DNA from: Planctomycetota bacterium
GTDB lineage: Bacteria > Planctomycetota > Brocadiia > Brocadiales > Bathyanammoxibiaceae
Assembly (NCBI GenBank): GCA_030623665.1
Contig: JAUXLO010000125.1
Span: 1 to 5,734, forward strand
DNA: 5,734 nt
Direction of reading: 5' to 3'
Positions 5,542-5,734 of the stretch are shown one piece after another. Position 1 is the stretch's first letter. Each line of letters begins with the position of its first letter. The notes under the pieces were generated by a model. It was not told the origin of the DNA and did not search any database. It worked only from the letters and a program-made list of their open reading frames with translations. A program made the position numbers and the translations under genes.

Positions 5542-5734
5542 ATGAGGCACTTGTGCCTTATACACTTCATCTTGGTGTTAACGCTATACCTCCCGACCGC
5601 CGCGGGCCACGAGCAGGGCCCACTGGAGTCCGTTATAGAGGGCAAGGCGCAGGTAATAGACCTCACGTATCCGCTTAACGAAAGAAACGCCTACTGGCCG
5701 GCAAACAACTACCATCCCTTTAAGCACAAGGTAA
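5542..5734 (+). CDS. Exported cyclase-family (kynurenine formamidase-like) protein, partial
   Basis: Only the first 64 residues are visible; the frame is open to the right edge. The start has a signal peptide: MRHLC, a hydrophobic core to about residue 17, then TAAG, with cleavage probably near residues 21-22. After a short linker comes AQVIDLTYPLNERNAYWPAN, which matches the opening strand of the cyclase family (PF04199, V-DLT-PL-E-x-YWP). The metal-binding HxGTHxDxPxH motif that defines these enzymes would lie just beyond the window. The family contains kynurenine formamidases, isatin hydrolases and many uncharacterised metal-dependent hydrolases, so the substrate is unknown. GGAG at 5529-5532 is nine bases from the ATG. 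No strong terminator or promoter is seen in 5453-5541, so cotranscription with the preceding gene is likely. Confidence 0.8.
   Translation, partial: MRHLCLIHFILVLTLYLPTAAGHEQGPLESVIEGKAQVIDLTYPLNERNAYWPANNYHPFKHKV

Overview
The window looks like ordinary chromosome from a Gram-negative-type bacterium of middling to fairly high GC with heavy use of the isoleucine codon ATA. The gene set would fit groups such as Planctomycetota (Brocadiae), Nitrospirota or Desulfobacterota, but nothing here fixes the lineage. No RNA gene, CRISPR array, prophage or intact insertion sequence was recognised.

Left edge (1-328): the first 50 bases are the start of a minus-strand gene whose N-terminus reads like a diacylglycerol/sphingosine-kinase-type lipid kinase. 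It diverges from the main plus-strand cluster. The 278-base space between holds a perfect 11-bp stem hairpin (82-108) and a plausible sigma70-like promoter (150-178) pointing into the cluster.

Main cluster (335-4862, all plus strand): a HhH-GPD DNA glycosylase of the endonuclease III superfamily; class I dihydroorotase (pyrC); a YacP-like NYN-domain putative RNase; two tandem VanZ-like small membrane proteins; an FxsA-like membrane protein; and a HAD phosphatase of the beta-phosphoglucomutase type. Gaps are short (19, 118, 0, 29 and 5 bases, then a 17-base overlap), so the set is probably one operon mixing DNA repair, pyrimidine synthesis, RNA processing and envelope functions. It reads as a housekeeping cluster, with no clear common pathway.

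Two pieces of recent history are legible. First, the only long gap in the cluster (2298-2415) looks like a MITE-like insertion: imperfect terminal inverted repeats bounded by the direct repeat ATGC. Removing it with one ATGC copy restores a TGATG stop/start overlap between pyrC and the NYN gene. Second, the two VanZ genes are a tandem duplication with a period of about 440 bases. The duplicated unit ran from the stop codon of the NYN gene to about 30 bases inside fxsA, leaving a fossil fxsA start after the first VanZ gene.

Right part (4863-5734): after a hairpin at the end of the HAD gene, a TTGACA/TATCCT promoter starts a second unit. This encodes a small exported protein of unknown function and the N-terminal part of an exported cyclase-family (kynurenine formamidase-like) protein that runs off the window. 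I found no convincing new multi-gene system. The best leads are the insertion, the duplication fossil, the unusual glycosylase active site and Fe-S region, and the unknown exported protein.
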